This document shows, one piece after another, positions 63,752 to 64,000 of a stretch of DNA of 64,000 nucleotides (positions are counted from its first letter, which is position 1; every line of letters begins with the position of its first letter). The notes beneath the pieces are model-generated. The model was not told the origin of the DNA, searched no databases, and was given only the letters and a program-made list of their open reading frames with translations. The stretch lies in assembly GCA_024637095.1 (NCBI GenBank), contig JAGXFV010000034.1, forward strand, positions 124,001 through 188,000. Direction: 5' to 3'. The position numbers and the translations under genes were made by a program. This DNA is from Actinomycetes bacterium. Its GTDB lineage: Bacteria; Actinomycetota; Thermoleophilia; RBG-16-64-13.

Positions 63752-64000
63752 ATGCTGCTTGAAGTCGCTTCGGAGGAGGAAGGCGTGCGGCTGGACGTCT
63801 TCGTCGGCGGCCACGCAGCGGGCAGCCGCTCTCAGGCCGCCACTCTGATCGACGCCGGCAAAGTCACCGTGGATGGCATGGTTCGGGCCAAGAGCTTCCG
63901 CTTGCAGGCAGGGCAGGCGGTTCGGCTGGAGCGGGCCGACGAGGGGACGCCGGACCCGGACGCCACAGAACTTCTGGCGGAGGACATCCCCGTCTGCGTG
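63752..64000 (+). CDS. RluA-family 23S rRNA pseudouridine synthase, 5' part
   Basis: 83 codons are visible before the window ends. The N-terminus is an S4 RNA-binding domain (VRLDVFVGGHAAGSRSQAA, then IDAGKVTVDG and VRLE), as in RluD. The catalytic domain with its HRLD aspartate lies outside. The place directly after lspA is typical of RluD-type enzymes, which modify helix 69 of 23S rRNA. No intact catalytic residue can be checked here. Confidence 0.85.
   Translation, partial: MLLEVASEEEGVRLDVFVGGHAAGSRSQAATLIDAGKVTVDGMVRAKSFRLQAGQAVRLERADEGTPDPDATELLAEDIPVCV

Overview
This 64 kb window is GC-rich, densely packed chromosome carrying mostly core genes. It suggests a deep-branching actinobacterium (Rubrobacteria or Thermoleophilia-like; inferred from gene content, not from a phylogeny). 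The reasons are an MraZ-led division/cell-wall cluster without ftsA, SepF and DivIVA beside FtsZ, an MreBCD-PBP2-RodA cluster next to Ndk and Maf, GTG/TTG starts at many genes, and many 1-8 nt stop/start overlaps. MurE has the DNPR motif expected for a meso-diaminopimelate wall.

Layout. 1-6.4 kb: the 3' end of rex (the 5' part lies outside), a minus-strand ECF sigma/anti-sigma pair, a YbdK-type ligase, a polytopic membrane protein, a DUF1844 protein, a methylthioadenosine phosphorylase and a small minus-strand protein. 6.5-7.1 kb: five tRNAs (Pro, Gly, Arg, His, Leu), none with an encoded CCA. 7.1-17.5 kb: protein quality control and translation (tig, clpP, clpX, lon, valS, folC), then two small membrane proteins. 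17.6-29.9 kb: ndk, maf, mreBCD, PBP2, rodA, a DUF697 protein, a double-domain radical SAM protein and RNase E/G. 30-36.3 kb: rplU, rpmA, obgE, proB, proA, nadD and a LytR_C-domain protein. 36.3-39.6 kb: a probable sulfur-handling island (ThiF/MoeB-like E1, IscR-like Rrf2 regulator, LarE-like sulfur transferase, CysE). 39.6-41.9 kb: a PcrA/UvrD helicase. 42-58 kb: the dcw cluster mraZ-rsmH-ftsL-ftsI-murE-murF-mraY-murD-ftsW-murG-murC-murB-ftsQ-ftsZ. 58-64 kb: pgeF, yggS, sepF, proC, yggT, divIVA, yggU, a DksA/TraR zinc finger gene, lspA and the 5' end of an RluA-family pseudouridine synthase.

The genes work together in four ways: elongation (mre/PBP2/RodA) and septation (dcw, sepF, divIVA) of the wall; a Clp/Lon/trigger factor proteostasis block; all three proline biosynthesis enzymes (proB and proA together, proC about 26 kb away); and a sulfur/cysteine island under a likely Fe-S-sensing regulator.

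No phage, insertion sequence, CRISPR array or toxin-antitoxin system was seen, and no clearly new multi-gene defence or metabolic system. The features most worth checking are mreB and maf reading frames without a usable canonical start codon, the sulfur island, the DUF697/radical SAM pair, a 39-residue membrane microprotein, a partial duplication of a tRNA-Arg 5' end, and repeat structures in front of mraZ.
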